Assembly: GCA_013399875.1 (NCBI GenBank)
Contig: VXAZ01008121.1
Coordinates: 186,001 to 250,000, forward strand
Length of the DNA: 64,000 nucleotides
Origin: Gymnorhina tibicen
Lineage: Eukaryota; Chordata; Aves; Passeriformes; Artamidae
Direction: 5' to 3'
The number at the start of each line of letters is the position of its first letter. Position 1 is the first letter of the stretch. Both the position numbers and the translations under genes were made by a program. Positions 48,061-61,275 of this stretch are shown piece by piece. Below the pieces are notes generated by a model that was not told where the DNA came from, searched no databases, and saw only the letters and a program-made list of their open reading frames with translations.

Positions 48061-51000
48061 AAATTTTTACATTTATTCTAAACCATAATATCCAAAGTGA
48101 TGGAAAAACCTTGCACTTCATAGTAGTGCAAAGAAAGAATTTTTTTTTATTTGAAAGTTCTACCTTAGGAAGGCATTTTCAGGTTTTCTTCTGTCTTTCT
48201 TTCATAGTCAGTGCTACTTCTGATCGAATTTTAAGTACATTTTTCCTGTTCAAGCTGTGTACGTGATTCATCTGTTCACTCATTTGTATGAGTAACATTT
48301 TTGATCAACCCTCAGTGTCCAACTCAAAGGTGCAAAGCCATTGATTTCATTCTGCAGAATTATGATTCATCTTCTCAGTAATATATTTCCTCTGTGTTTA
48401 ATCAGGCTCCATCGGAAGCAGTCACAAGGGACAGTTCTGACGATTCATTTATAATGAATTTAGGGCGAACGTTGCGCCACTGGATCACTAGCCACAATGC
48501 TACAAACACTTTATTTTGATTTTGAAAGGTTTTTAGTAGAATAAAAAGCTGTAATCTGCTTTCCCACTAAACACTCCCGTTAACATCAGCCATAATAGAG
48601 ACGTGGCTTTTAGTAATGTAGTGTTTAGCCCATGGGTCAATATGATCTGTTGAAATCAGCTCATGCACAGCAGTCATGGGCATGCAAAAGCCGGCTAACA
48701 CTGGAGTCTGGGGTGCTTCTTTTCATGCAGAAATGGAGTGCAAACAAAGGTTTAAAGTGTGTCTGTATGTGTTAGCTTATATTTATTTCCGTTATCACAG
48801 CACTATTTATAGACCATGTGCTGGTATCACTGCCCAGAGTTTTACTCCATCCTTTGCGAGTCACAGTTGTCATCACAGGACACAGGAGCATGAACTAAAT
48901 GAAAAAGAGACCCTCTCACTACTGTGTGAGTTGGGAACAGAGAGAAACCAGTCTGAGCACTGATCTTGGCTGCTGTTATTCCCAGCAGAGACTGGAGGAG
49001 GGCCTCACTGTGCTCACCATACCTGCTTCTCCCTGAGAATCCAGAGCAGTGAGACAGGGCCTTGCACCATGGGACATGGCTGCTAAAGGGACTCTGTTGG
49101 GTAAATAGGGAGCTGGATATTAGAGATGAGTTGGAGAAATTAATATAGTATTTAGATGGTCAGAGTGAAATTTGTTGCAAAAGAATATTGTATTTAATAA
49201 TAATAAAAAGTACTTTTCTTAGAGGCCAGGACTTTGCTTGGTTAAGAACTATAATGAGGGAAAAGCAGGAAATGACAAAGGCATAGTGAAACAATCCTGA
49301 ACAGTTTGATCTCTGCAGTTCAGCTATTTAAAACTATTTTGGTTTGTAGGGGCCTGGAAAAGAGTGGAAAAGAGTTTTTCCACTGCTTTGATGGAAGTAA
49401 ATAGCATTTTAGGAAGGACTGCATTTGGTACACCAGCATGTTGCACTTGTAATGACATTAATCACACCTGAATAAGTGTTGTGATGCATAGGAATAACAA
49501 TCAACTTTGGCAAATGTATGTTTTTCCTAGTGAGATCAGGAACAACATTAGGTTATCCACTGCCAGTGAGCAAGGTGGGATTTTTCTTGCATCACTTTAA
49601 GCATTTAGAAATGCAGTTTCAGATCTAAGAAAGTTTATGGGGGTGCCTCTATAAGTGGCAGAAAGAGAGAGACGCTTGCTGATTCATTCTCTCTTAAAAT
49701 ACGCACGCATATATTCATCCTACCTCTTTCAGACATCTCTCTCTCCATGGGGTGAATCACTGAAATTTCTGGCCATCTCCATTGACTGCAGAGGGACCAA
49801 AGACAACTGACTTTTTAAACAGCAAAGATTTGATTAATTCACCTTTGCAGACGGCAGGGCAGTTATTGTTTAAGAATTGTGATGAGGAATATGGATATAA
49901 ATGAAGACTGAAGCGTGTACTATTAAGTAAAGCCAATGACTTATGAGTCAGAGATGCGGTCCTAAAAAGGCACCTGATGGATTCAAACTCAAATTAAAAT
50001 GAGGCTGGAGGGTGAACAGTAAAAGTACTTCTTGGTAAGCATGCTGGCTTAGGGAATTTGGCTCTGAATATATCAAACAGAGGAGTACAGTGACATTTCA
50101 AACTAACAATAAAACAAACTGATAGCAAATAAGAAGACATCCTGTAATTCAAGGGGAGAGAAAGCACATATTACTTTTTTATAGCATTAGGACAGAATAA
50201 ATGAATATTTATTTACAAAAAAATGGAAACTACGAAAAAAATTATGCATATATGTAAATGAAGTCAAGGCAATGGCTAAAGTCAAAAAAACCTTATCCCC
50301 AAGCGTGACCATTCAATAATCTTTATCTCAAAGAAAAGCAGCATTTTCATTGACACTAGAATTGACGCTAGTCTCTACAAATTGACAAAAACCCCAGTGT
50401 CTCAGGCAGAGGAAATGTTGACACAGTTTGGCATAACAAAGCTAGATGGATGTTTACAGTCTGCACAAATGTTGTCCTGTGGTTCCAGAACACTGGAACG
50501 TACTCAGGGAAGCTATAATGTTCAGGCATGCCTTGTCAGTCTTCCCCCCAGAAAGAGATGTTTCCAGAAACTATCCCAGAAAAGGTGAAGTACTGAATAT
50601 TGGATAGATGTCTGAAATATCTAAAATTGTATAAACCACTGTTTTGAAATGCAAGATTCAGAAAGTGACCTTTGCATAATGCTGATGTGTAATTTGTTCC
50701 AGCAGCCACTTTGAAGTAGTGATGTCCAGGAGACATTACTCCTGAGGGAAAGCCTATTGGAAACCATATTCTAGAATAAAACCTCAGAGAAAGCAATCAA
50801 AAACGCTTATATTTCATATAAGGTACAAAACGAACTTGTCACAGCAATCAAGGCTCTGATGTTGGAGCATTCTGGATAATTAGATGATTGCAGTGGTGTT
50901 CATCATATTAATTATTAGAGAAAGGTAAATGATTTGCAGGTATTTTAAGATTATTATTTACTTACAAGGACAAAATTTACTGGACAACACTCTAATGAAG

Positions 51001-52312
51001 AAAATACTCATTTCCCTGCTGAAAAATGAGTCTTCCTCCTCAAATCACATCTCCTTGTTACTTACTGATCACAGTCAATAGACACTGGACCAATAGCAGA
51101 ATGAAACTATGGCAACAGATGTACTCATGTATGTGTCTGACACTCAGCATTAACAAGCTGATTGCTCTCATCAGAAATTAATCACTAAATTCTGTGGAAC
51201 ACATAAATAACTAAATTCTATTGAAATATTGGAAAAGAAGTGGGCTTGGAAAAAAAATGAACCACAAACAAGTTTGAGTTATAATGTATCAAAGCAAAAT
51301 AACAGAGGTAAGGAGGAAGCAAAAATTTTCTTAAAGACAACTGATCGTTCAGAGCCTAAGCTTTCTCCAGCAATGTGGACACTCCTCCATGTGATCTAGA
51401 AGAGCCCGAGAGAAAGAATAAGCAAAAGAAGGATTTTATCCCTGTCTTTCCAAGTCTAAAACTAGGTGGTAGAGCCTGGAAGCTCTTCTGAGCACTTGTG
51501 TCTTGTTGAACAACTCAGGTAAGTCTCAGCTTTACACTATGTCCTGTCCACTTGCAAAGGAGAAGAGCCAGCTATGGCTTTTTGTAAGCAATTTCCCAAA
51601 ATGAGAAAAGGGGGCAAAAATAAGACCCTGCCATCTTGTTCAGACCACGTGTCTCCAGGTTTGTTTCTACCCAAGCTGCTGGCTTCAGCATCAGGCTGAA
51701 TAGAGACTTAGTGTGACCCACAGGGCTGCATCAACAGTGGAGCTACTTGTGGGTCTGGTATTGCCCTTGATTTTCATGTTGAAAATGTAGAAAACACCCT
51801 TCTGCTTTATTCCAGACTTAGCAGAAAATTAACACATACTTTTAATGAAATAAATCTAACGTTAACTTTCTAGTTACCTAGAGAAAAAAAACCCTACATA
51901 TCAGTAATTTTTATGTTAGAGCATCCTCCTGCACAGGTTTTACCCTTTCAAATGTTTTTTTTTTTATTGCTGGAATCTAATTGAATATCCATCTCATTTC
52001 AAATAAAATATAAAAATATATCTCTCTCCTTTTGCTTAAACGTCTTTTCTCCATTTATTATTCAATTTGGTTCTATAATTGCATTCCTTGATGCCATTAC
52101 TCTCTATTTTCCTCCATTTCTTTTACACAGAGAGATTACAGGCCTGAATCTGATATTTGGTAAAGCCAGTAAAGTAATCTGAAATCACTGGATTTATTCC
52201 AGTTTTTGTTGTAATGCCACATAAATCAGAATCTAGCCTATTTTTTTCATCCATAGTTTGAAGTTTATGTTATCAGCAGTAAATCATGACTGCTTCTAAT
52301 TTCAATGTTACA
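48061..52312. other. Gene-free part of intron 1
   Basis: No exon, RNA gene or clear mobile element was recognised. Short frames only. Confidence 0.5.
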
Positions 52313-52530
52313 AGCACAGAATCACACAATGGGTCAGGTTGGAAAGGACCACAGTGGGTCATCTGGTCCTGCTCAAGCAGGGTCATCCCAGAGCACATGG
52401 CACAGGATTGTGTCCAGATGGTTCTTGAATATCTCCAGTGAGGGAGACTCCACAGCCTCTGGGCAGTCTGTTCCAGTGCTCGGTCTCCTGCACAATAAAG
52501 AAGTCCTTCCTCATATACACATATATGCAA
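52313..52530 (-). mobile_element. CR1 3' end, minus orientation
   Basis: From the left: 'ACAGAATCACACAATGGGTC' (reversed tail), 'AGGTTGGAAAGGACCACAGT', 'TGCTCAAGCAGGGTCATCCC', 'GTTCTTGAATATCTCCAGTG', 'AGGGAGACTCCACAGCCTCT' and a 'CACAATAAAGAAGTCCTTCC' block. Confidence 0.95.
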
Positions 52531-52756
52531 ATCCTAATTTTTTGGTCATGGCTGGTTAAAAACCTAAAATAGAGCCCTAAATTTTGTGTGAAGGAGGAAG
52601 CATGTTAGTTTAGGGTCAGGTTTTTTTCTGGGTAAAGGGAACAACATGGTCCTGAGGTCACTGATGGGCAATATAACAATATGAAAGTATATTAACTCTA
52701 CCTATACGTGATGATCAATTTTCTCCCACAGTTACTGCTGAAAGGATGTAAGTCTC

Positions 52757-52870
52757 AGAACTGTGGAGGTTGGCAGGGACCTCTGAAGACTGTGTAGTGC
52801 TCAGCCCTGCTTAGCAGGGTCAGCTAGAGCTGGGCTGCAGTGCTTGGCATTGCCCAGCCCTGTTTGGCTG
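52757..52870 (-). mobile_element. CR1 fragment, minus orientation
   Basis: 'AGGTTGGCAGGGACCTCTGA' and 'CCTGCTTAGCAGGGTCAGCT' repeat the opening of the reversed CR1 3' end seen at 52313, with divergence. Beyond about 52870 similarity is lost. Confidence 0.75.
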
Positions 52871-53499
52871 TTACTGTTTTGGCTCGTGGTACCTCTGCCA
52901 GTGTCTGGCATGCTGCTCCTTGCCTGGCTTTTCTGTCCTAACAGCAAACACCTGGAGGTGGATTGCTTTCATCTTCCACTCCTACAGGTTGTTGCAGCCC
53001 TTCTTTCTTGTGGGCAAAGTGCAGGTGTGGAGCTGCTCTGTGTGTGGATCCAGGGGTTCTGAGAAAGGAGTCAGAAGATGGGACTGAGCCAAGTGAGGTA
53101 GCTCTTGTCCTCTGGGGGTTTGGAGAGCTGCAGATGCCATGACATCATGAAGTAAAGGCCACTGATGAGGATCGAGTTGGCTGGCTTACAGGAGAGAGAG
53201 TGAAGGAAGAAAGTCCCTTCTAAGCTGACTGACCCCTTTTTCAGAAGGTTTAATCATAGAGTAGGACTTATATTGTGTCAGAATCTTAAGAACTGGTATC
53301 ATGCCACCGTGCCAGAACTTCCTCTAAAATATCTTCATCTTTTGCATGTATTGGGAGAAAAAAGGTCTTTCCCGAGTGGTTCTACTACGCAAGGTAGGCC
53401 TCGGCATTATCCCTGTTTCATGCAAGCTGACTTAGAAATTGTATTGACAACTGATGTGAAGACGTGCTTCACTAATTGCCTAGGGAAAATACAATTGTA

Positions 53500-53800
53500 T
53501 AACAATTTGGGGTGGAAGGGAACTTAAAGCTCATCCAGTTTCAGGTCCCTTGCCATGGGCAAGGAACCGTCCCTAGAACAGGTTGCCCATAGCCCCGACA
53601 AACCTGGCTTTGAACACTTTCAGGGATGGGACATCCACAACTTCTCTGAACAACCTGTTCCAGTGCCTCACCACCCTTACTGTAAAAAATGTCTTCCTTA
53701 AATCCAGGGTAAATCTACCTTCTTTGAATTGGAAACCATTGCCCCTTGTCATGTCGTTACAGCCCCTGGTAAAGAGTCTCTTGCCATGGGGATGGGAAAA
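53500..53800 (-). mobile_element. CR1 fragment, minus orientation
   Basis: From the left: 'GGTGGAAGGGAACTTAAAGC', 'CCATGGGCAAGGAACCGTCC', 'GGGATGGGACATCCACAACT', 'CAACCTGTTCCAGTGCCTCA', 'AAATGTCTTCCTTAAATCCA' and 'CCCTTGTCATGTCGTTACA'. The order is that of reversed CR1. Confidence 0.93.
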
Positions 53801-54907
53801 TTCTTCTTATTTTCCACACATATAGTTCCTTGGATACTTATTTCCATGGGGCTTTGGGTATGAGGCCGTTGCTTGTTTTGTGCATGAAAGACAGACTTTA
53901 GTTCCAAATTTCTTCTGTGAAATAATAAATTTGAAGGAATGAGGCATCTGCATGGCTTGATAGCCTTTCTGTCTATCCTTCATGCTGACATTAGTAGAGA
54001 AAAGGCAGTATCTGAAATAGCCTGAAGAGAAAGGAACAATGCTGGGGGTTGTTAGGAGTTATAGTTATCAGCACAAGGCTGGAAATTTGATAAACAGCTG
54101 CTTAAAAATCATTTGAAAATTATTCCGCCATTGTAGATTATAGACATAGGTCTCTGCTTTCCCCAGCATTAATTGCTTGGGGTTTTGTTACCCCTATAGA
54201 CATTTGTATGTTGGAGTCTAAACACTGTTTTATGTGCCGTTTATAGATTTGCATTGTGTCAAAGATTGCAAAGACGCCCACCACGCTTGCTTGCTCAACG
54301 CCTGGATTTCACATGTCGTCCCCAGGAGTCAGCACGTTCCTGTGGGAGATTGTGGGCTGGGAGTGGGCAGAGGGGTGGGGATGAACCGCAGTTTTCCTCC
54401 CAGCCTAATGAGTGCCTGCCAGCACAGCTGAGCTGGCAAAGTGAGTGTTGTCATTTGCTTCTGGCATAGTCCACACGACTCATTCTCACTTCCCAAAGCC
54501 AGGGAAGAGCGAGAAAAACATGTACCATACAAGGGAATTCATTTAATGCACAGACCTCACGAGGCTGCAGAGGTATTGGTTGACTACCAGCTACTTCAGC
54601 TCCTGCAGAATTACTGGGAAAGGGAGTCTGTGAACACGGGCACATGTCAAAGCAGCCAGAGTACATGGGAATAAGCTGGGGTAGCCCAAATCACTCTGGT
54701 GCTTGTGCCCAGGGTTATGAGGTGAATCTTTCTGCACTTCTGGAATCAGTGAGGGGAGGGAGGTGGCTTTGGTCATCAGTACCTCTTCTCCAAATGTTTC
54801 CTTGGAAGAGAACTTTTTCTCTCAGATACCCATGTGGGAATTTAGTGAAATTAGGCAGCTACTGTGGATATCAAAAATAGGTGGTCTGACTGCCCCATTT
54901 CCCCATG

Positions 54908-55480
54908 CTTCACAGAATGACAGAATCACCAAGATTGGAGGGGGCCTCCAAAGATGCTCAAGTCCAAGTCCCTGCTCAAGCATAGTCAACTATAGATGAT
55001 TTCTCAGAGCTGTGTCCAGTTGGGTTTTCAATATCTTCAAGTACGGAGACTCCACAACCTTTTTAGGTAATGTTTCAGTGTTGGGTCATCTGCACAATAA
55101 AGAAGTGTTCTTTTGCATCAAGACAGAATTTCCCGAATTAGAATTTGTGCCCATTGCCTCTTGTCTCTCTGGGCACCTCTGAGAGGAAGCTGGCTCTGTT
55201 ATCTTTGTTCCCCTCATTGAGTATTTAGACCCACATTGATAAGATCCCATGAGCCTTCTTTTCTCCAGGCTGAACACCCCAGCCCTCTCAGACTTCCTTT
55301 GTATGACCTTTGTGGCCCTTTGCTGGACTCCAGTAAGTCCGAGTCTGTCTGGTACGGGGAGCCCAGCACTGGACACAGTGACGTGGGGACTGATGAGAGC
55401 TGTCTCACCAGTGCTGAGGAGAGGGGAAGGGTCGCCTCCCTCTACCTGCTGCCAACACTTTTCCTAATGCAAGTTGGAAA
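54908..55480 (-). mobile_element. CR1 LINE fragment with ORF2 C-terminal remnant, minus orientation
   Basis: It begins with reversed tail and 3'UTR (CACAGAATGACAGAATCACC) and continues through 'GGAGACTCCACAACC' and 'CTTCTTTTCTCCAGGCTGAA'. The minus-strand frame reads LTGVQQRATKVIQRKSE then AGVFSLEKRRLMGS, the C-terminal block of CR1 reverse transcriptase. At about 570 bases it is the second longest copy in the window. Confidence 0.95.
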
Positions 55481-58400
55481 GAGAATGGGTTTATGTAACT
55501 AAGGAAAGTACGCAAAACAACACAGAGCTGGGTTTTAGGGACACTGTTGAACATTGTTGGCGCTGTCTTCTCAGTAGAATTTGTGTCCTTTTTCAGCACA
55601 AATAGGAGATCTTTGGCAGCACTCAGTTTACTCTTCCTTAGGAACAGACAGAGTTCCATTTGTTTGCACTTGGTCCCATTGAACGCTGAGCACACGCGAA
55701 GGAGGTTGAAGCGGGTTGAAGAGGGGAAAGAAGGCTGGGAATGGAGCTGTGTAAGCAACAGTTTGGGGGGTTTTTGAAGTCCTTAAACAGCGAACAAGAT
55801 TCCGTAAAACATGTTTTGCTATTGAAATTAAACTTTTTTTCCTTAGGTCTTTAAATTTTGTTTTGTAAAACTGTCCTGATGCTGGCAGTTTACTACTAGC
55901 AAGCCAAATGGGAGAGGCAGACCTGATATACCTGTGTGGGAATTGCTGTGGAATATTCTAGGGAAAAAAACCTTGCCATTGGCCAGGTTTGGATGATGAT
56001 TGAGTGGAGAGTGGAGAGCTTTTGAAACAGGACAAACATGTGTGGGACACATGATAGCATTGCAGGAAATAGATGAGACAAACAATACCAAGTCTTAAAG
56101 CTGGAGGGACTGTCTGGTGTGGGCCTCCTGAGGTCCAGGAGGGCAAAGGGCAGTCAGATCCATCCTCATATTGCCCCTGCCTACTGCTGGCACATCCTGG
56201 ACTGCTTCAGGTTGGGGATTGGCTGTTTAATAAAATCCCATCTTTTAAATCTGACTTTCCTATGGACCTGTAAAAGCAGCAATTAAGGTGTTGCTTAGTG
56301 AAGTATTGGAGTAGCCTACTAAGTATTTCTGAAAGCAATTTTCTCTGGATAGCTGACAGCCTTTTCAGGCGTTTCAGAAAAGGGATGTGTTTTTAAACTC
56401 AACCTTCATTGCTCTTGCTACTTGTTGCACAACAATAGAGTTTTAATGTTTTTCTTGATCTCTAATTTAGATTGTGTTGCCCTTGCTAGCATAAATAAGC
56501 ATTCTCCTGCCAGAGTAATCTCACTGTACCTTTTTTTTTTCCTTTCACTATTTTTTGCCAGAAAACACAACCAAGTATGAATAGCAGTGCTTGGAGTGTC
56601 ACACTGCATGGTTGGAAATACGGCACTTGGAAGCAAATTTATAAAATTTACTAAACAAAAAAAATGCTTGCAGAGTGATCTTTCCTCCTCTTGAAAACTT
56701 AGTGATTGTGCAGCTGTTCTCTCCTGTCTTTTCCTAAGGCATATTTGTATATTTTCACAAGGAAAAAGCATGTTTGGGAAACTGTGATTGTAAGTTAATT
56801 TAAAATAGTTTTCATTTTAGAAAACTAAATGTGTTGCCAGTAGCATACTCATTGCTAATGGGTGATTGTGCTTTTTCAACAATAATAAGAGATTCAATGA
56901 AGCTCTAGAAGATGTTAGGATATGATTAACCAGATAATCTATGTATTTGAGTTTTTATTCCCAAATAAGATGGATCTCCCAGAGCCAGAAGTGCGAGTTT
57001 GTATTTGATAATTATATGAGACTCTTGAGCTTTCTTGCAGATTGTAATTCAATTCCATAAGAAAAGAGCTTTAAAACATGAAGAAAGAATGAGTGCTTCT
57101 AATTCCAGGAAAGCATTGTGACCAGCTCGGTCGTTTGCTCACTCTGTCCCAAACAGAGCCCAGGAGATTATGCACCATGCTGAGTGGAGCAGCAAATAAG
57201 AGTACAGAATCCATCAATCACAAATTATACCTCTCTCAAATACTGGTTTGGTTCTGTGGAAAAAATAGTTTCTGGGAGAGTTTATCAAAATGTCAGCTGT
57301 GGTTTCCTTTACTAGAGGTTATTCTGTGGTGAGGTACATCAGAAATGGCTGAAAGGTGTTTGGCACTTTCCGGACAACCTGTGGCAGTCAAGCAACCACC
57401 CAAAATTAGGGATCTGGACCAGAGAGGCAAAAAGCTGGCAACTTGTTTCTCTGATTCCGATGGCAGGTTATGTGTGGATATGTGTGTCTTCATTTATGTA
57501 TTCTTACACACATGCAGACCCTCTCCATGCTCTGTAGATGTTCTACAGCGGATTATGTTCACATTACTGAAAACAACATAGGCAACTTTGGCAGATGGGG
57601 CGGAGATTCACAGTTCTGTTCCACCTCTCTGTAGAGCCAGGTCCAAGGGCTGTAAAGCTGACATGGATAAAGATTAAAAAGCTGCTATAAGAGAAAAATG
57701 ATCAGTCAAAACCACCTGATTTTTGCCCATTGAGGATGCTTTCTTTCATGTGTAAATGTTGTTATGGAGATAAGAATACAGGTGAAGAGTCAAGTAAAAG
57801 CATACTCGGCTAAATTAAGAGAGAAAAAAAATGCCTTTCGAATCTACCTAGGATAGTTACTATAATTGCTGAGTATCTTCAGGGGTTTTCTGGGTCCTAA
57901 GAAAAGCACCTTATGACTGCAAAAGATAACAGAATGTAAATAAAAAAGAAAAAAGAGGAAGTAAACATGTCCCATAAAGAATAAAATAAATTTTAAAAAG
58001 TCATTGTTTCTTGTAACAGCTGAGTTGGAGCTAACTGCATTCATATACTTTAGTCTCCACGGGATTTAAATTCAGATTATGCCAAAGTGGGTCAGTGTCA
58101 TGCATTAAAAGATGGGGTCTTCAGGGATAAGGCTGGGGTAGTTGTTCTAAATACCATAAATTGCAAACCCATCATTTAGTCAAAACAGCTGATTTCTGGA
58201 CATTTGCATGCACAGTTTCACCTATGGCAATTAACCGGAAGATTAAACTCTCACACATGTGCTAAGATTGCCAAAACATGTGGATGGGAGCTTGGCAGAG
58301 CCCCAAAGTAAGTTTATAGCATGGAGTAAGTTTAGACCAGGGAGGATCATGACCATGAGAGTGAGGGGCCATGAGGTGTTTTAGGAACAGACCTGTTGCT

Positions 58401-59733
58401 GCTGGCAGTATGGCACCAGTTGGCCACACACAGAGACTAGGAGGAATTTTTAACTTTGCACCTGCTCAAGGAATGTTCGCATAAAGGAAATTATATAAAT
58501 ATATTGATTTATCGGAACAGAACAAAGTATGTCCTTCTGAGGAGAAAGAAACTTCTGCTTTGAAATAGGGGAAGATGCCAAAAGCAATAGATTAAAATGA
58601 GGAATGAGTGGTGATATGGACTAGAAATCAATGTATTCAGTGTGGTGCAGTCATTAGACACAGATGCTATACTGGAGATAAAAATGGAAATGCAAAGCTA
58701 GGCTCAGGAAAGAAATTATTCATTGCTTTGCAGTTCTTTACAGGACAAGTTAAGTGCTGTCTGTCATCTGATTAAAAAGTAACTGAAATACATCTGTCAT
58801 GAAAAAAACTGTAGCAAAATGGGAAAAAGTTAAAGATGAGGTTTTCTCTAAAGTTCTCACAAAGGATGTCTTTGGTCAAATGTCAAAGAACCTGGAAGTA
58901 TCTCAAAGGGCCAACATGAGTAGTACTGAAATTACTGTATTTATCTATACATGCATACAAGTTTTATTTCTGTCTGGTTTATATTTAATATGTTTAAGTG
59001 TATACAAAATGTATATAACAAATTCAGTGAATATCTTCAGAGTTAACAGTGATGAAATGTAACCAGTGATGAAATGTAAATCATCTAATGTTTATCAACT
59101 ACGCATTAAATATATAAATATACATCTATTTATACATCTGTGTATGTATACACGTGTATGTACAAATATATAAGAATTCAATTTATTTTTCCAGTATGGT
59201 TTCATCATTTTTTGAGAGCAAGTTTGTGGACTCTTGCATTGCTTCCTCCCAGTGGAATACCTGGTGCTGTATGTTACCAGCCTGTCTGTCCACAGCCTTG
59301 GACATGTGAGGAGTAGCTGCTAATGTGGCTGTCAAATCAGAAAATATTTTCAAGACAAAGATAAAGAGGAATTCTTTATCTTTGGACATCCCTGAATCTG
59401 TGAGGTTTTTTTGTTACATTCAAAGAAAAAAAAGTAATATTTTTCAATCTTACTGTAAAGAAAAGCTGTAAATTGCCTAATTTCAAGGCAAGTGAGTAGT
59501 CTGTGTCCAGGCCTTAAGATTCCTAAATGAACAAATAATGTTGCCTTTTTCACTATTTTCAGCCTCCAGTATTCAAGCTTAACTTAGGTTTATGTTCACC
59601 AGTGAATCTGTGAAGTTGCGTTTGACTAAAAACAGCAATGAATACAAAACAAGTGCTAAGTTCAAGTTACCTGGCTAATTCCAGTTTAAAATGTTCACAT
59701 TTGGCTAATTGTATTCATTTATTTCTTCTTAAG
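55481..59733. other. Last part of intron 1 before the start-codon exon
   Basis: No repeat family or exon was recognised. A 16-bp near-tandem repeat lies at 59047-59079 and an AT-rich ATATA/GTATA patch at 59105-59175. Confidence 0.5.
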
Positions 59734-59738
59734 GCAAA
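59734..59738 (+). other. VSNL1: 3' splice acceptor and 5'UTR remnant of the VSNL1 start-codon exon
   Basis: A pyrimidine-rich stretch (59711-59730) runs into TTAAG, ending at 59733. GCAAA then leads directly into the ATG at 59739. Only five untranslated bases therefore belong to this exon, and the rest of the 5'UTR must come from at least one upstream non-coding exon, presumably in the CpG island about 37 kb away. The acceptor position is inferred from the AG and tract; no transcript was available. Confidence 0.8.
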
Positions 59739-59900
59739 ATGGGGAAACAAAATAGTAAGCTGGCCCCTGAGGTGATGGAGGATCTGGTGAAGAGCACGGA
59801 GTTCAATGAACACGAGCTAAAACAGTGGTACAAAGGATTTCTAAAGGACTGTCCAAGTGGTAGACTGAACCTTGAGGAGTTTCAGCAGCTCTACGTAAAA
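59739..59900 (+). CDS. VSNL1: VSNL1 first coding exon (visinin-like protein 1, residues 1-54)
   Basis: This exon encodes the N-terminus of VILIP-1, a neuronal calcium sensor of about 191 residues that reversibly binds membranes through a calcium-myristoyl switch. The translation starts [12 protein letters not shown], giving Gly2 and Ser6 of an N-myristoylation signal. It continues into EF-hand 1, which carries the Cys-Pro-Ser-Gly motif (residues 38-41) of the CPxG type that makes this first EF-hand unable to bind calcium in the family. [20 protein letters not shown] distinguishes VSNL1 from hippocalcin and HPCAL1, whose early residues differ. The ATG has an A at -3 and G at +4, a good vertebrate start context. 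The frame stays open to AAA (Lys54), where a GTAAGT donor begins at 59901, so the exon ends in phase 0. EF-hands 2-4 must lie on exons beyond 64000. The identification is from memory of the family, without alignment, but the match is long and free of gaps. Confidence 0.97.
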
Positions 59901-61214
59901 GTAAGTTATGTACTAAGTTATTTGTTAACTTAAAAGTAAGTTATTTGACTGTAGAAAAAGTTGTGAAGTAATGTAAAGCAAACATATGGTCCAGAGCTGC
60001 TGGTCATTTAGACTAAGGAATAACTTTGCTGGGAGAAGCAATGGTGAAGATGAGGAGATGAGTGAGAAGTGTTACCCTCATCACACCAGTGATTCATGTA
60101 ACTATAGTGACCAGAACCAAAAGATTAGAAAAAAAGCTGTGATTTATTCACAAGAAATATAATATATTCTTTGCGCTCTGAAATTCACGGACCTCGTTCA
60201 CCTTCAAAGAATGGCCGTGGTCCTGTTCAATATAAACCATGTGATTGCTGGACACACTTATATAAAAGTGATGAAGTTTCTGGTAGTATGACCTACAGGT
60301 AAATTATGCACTGTGCACAAAGGATTTCTTCCATAAATTGTAGGTATTGCCTTTATTTTTTCCCTGCTGTCACTTTGTTCTTGTTTTATTGGGAAAGAAA
60401 GCAGGCTGATCTGTTTATTTTCTACTTGTTTTTCATTACTTTACCAAGTTCAATGAGTCTTTTCCTTACATTTATTATGTATTTATTCTGTAACAAGAAG
60501 AACATGGGGGTAGCATAAAAAGTGTATTCATGTTACAAAGATAATTATATTTTAATTCAGAATTGAGTGTCTGCCTAAAGGTCGGAGACTTCAAAGTAAC
60601 GTTAATTAGGAGAAATATTGAACGGCAATGATGAGCTGTAGGATCAGAACAGCTCGTAAATACAATGTGAGGCTGAATAAAAATAAAGCAGCCTTTCAAA
60701 TATAAGTAGTTAATACTGAGCACACTGACAATTTTTGCAGACAAGCGGGACTGTCGTTTCCCTCAAATGTATGCTACAGTTATTTCCTAAATTTCTTCAG
60801 CCTTGAACCAGATCACTTCGCAAATTATTACCTAGACCCTTTTTCTTTCTAATGAATGGTTCTAGCAAAAACTTCTCACTGAGCTTACGTAAAAAAGTTT
60901 CTGTCTTCATATTTTAATATTTATGGCTGAAGAAGATGTTGCCTAGCAATCCTTTTCTTAAGAAACAAATCAGTTTGTAATGAACTATATTTTCAGATTA
61001 AAGAGTTTGTAGAGCGTCAGTTATTGTGCTTGTTATTGACTGATAATTTATAAGTTTCATTTTAAACAGTACTCACTTCACATCCAGCAAGAGCAGTCAT
61101 CCTGTCATTTCTCATACATGTTTCTGGGAAAAGTAAAAAGTCTTTACAAAATTCCTAATAAAGTATGTCAACTCTTCAGAAATCATGGTTTCTTTTTGGA
61201 AAATCACAGTAAAA

Positions 61215-61237
61215 TTTTGTTTGGTTGGTTTTTTGGG

Positions 61238-61275
<38 letters not shown>

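Larger units (their letters stand above)
22441..59733 (+). other. VSNL1: Presumed VSNL1 intron 1 (about 37 kb)
   Basis: This AT-rich stretch lies between the CpG island and the acceptor at 59733. It is inferred to be intronic because the start-codon exon carries only five untranslated bases and the only promoter-like block lies upstream on the same strand. No coding exon of another gene, structural RNA gene or full-length mobile element was recognised. Contents are CR1 fragments at 35.9-36.4, 43.9, 46.9-47.7 and 52.3-55.5 kb, tandem duplications and microsatellites. The 5' boundary is uncertain because the exon 1 donor is not known. Confidence 0.75.
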
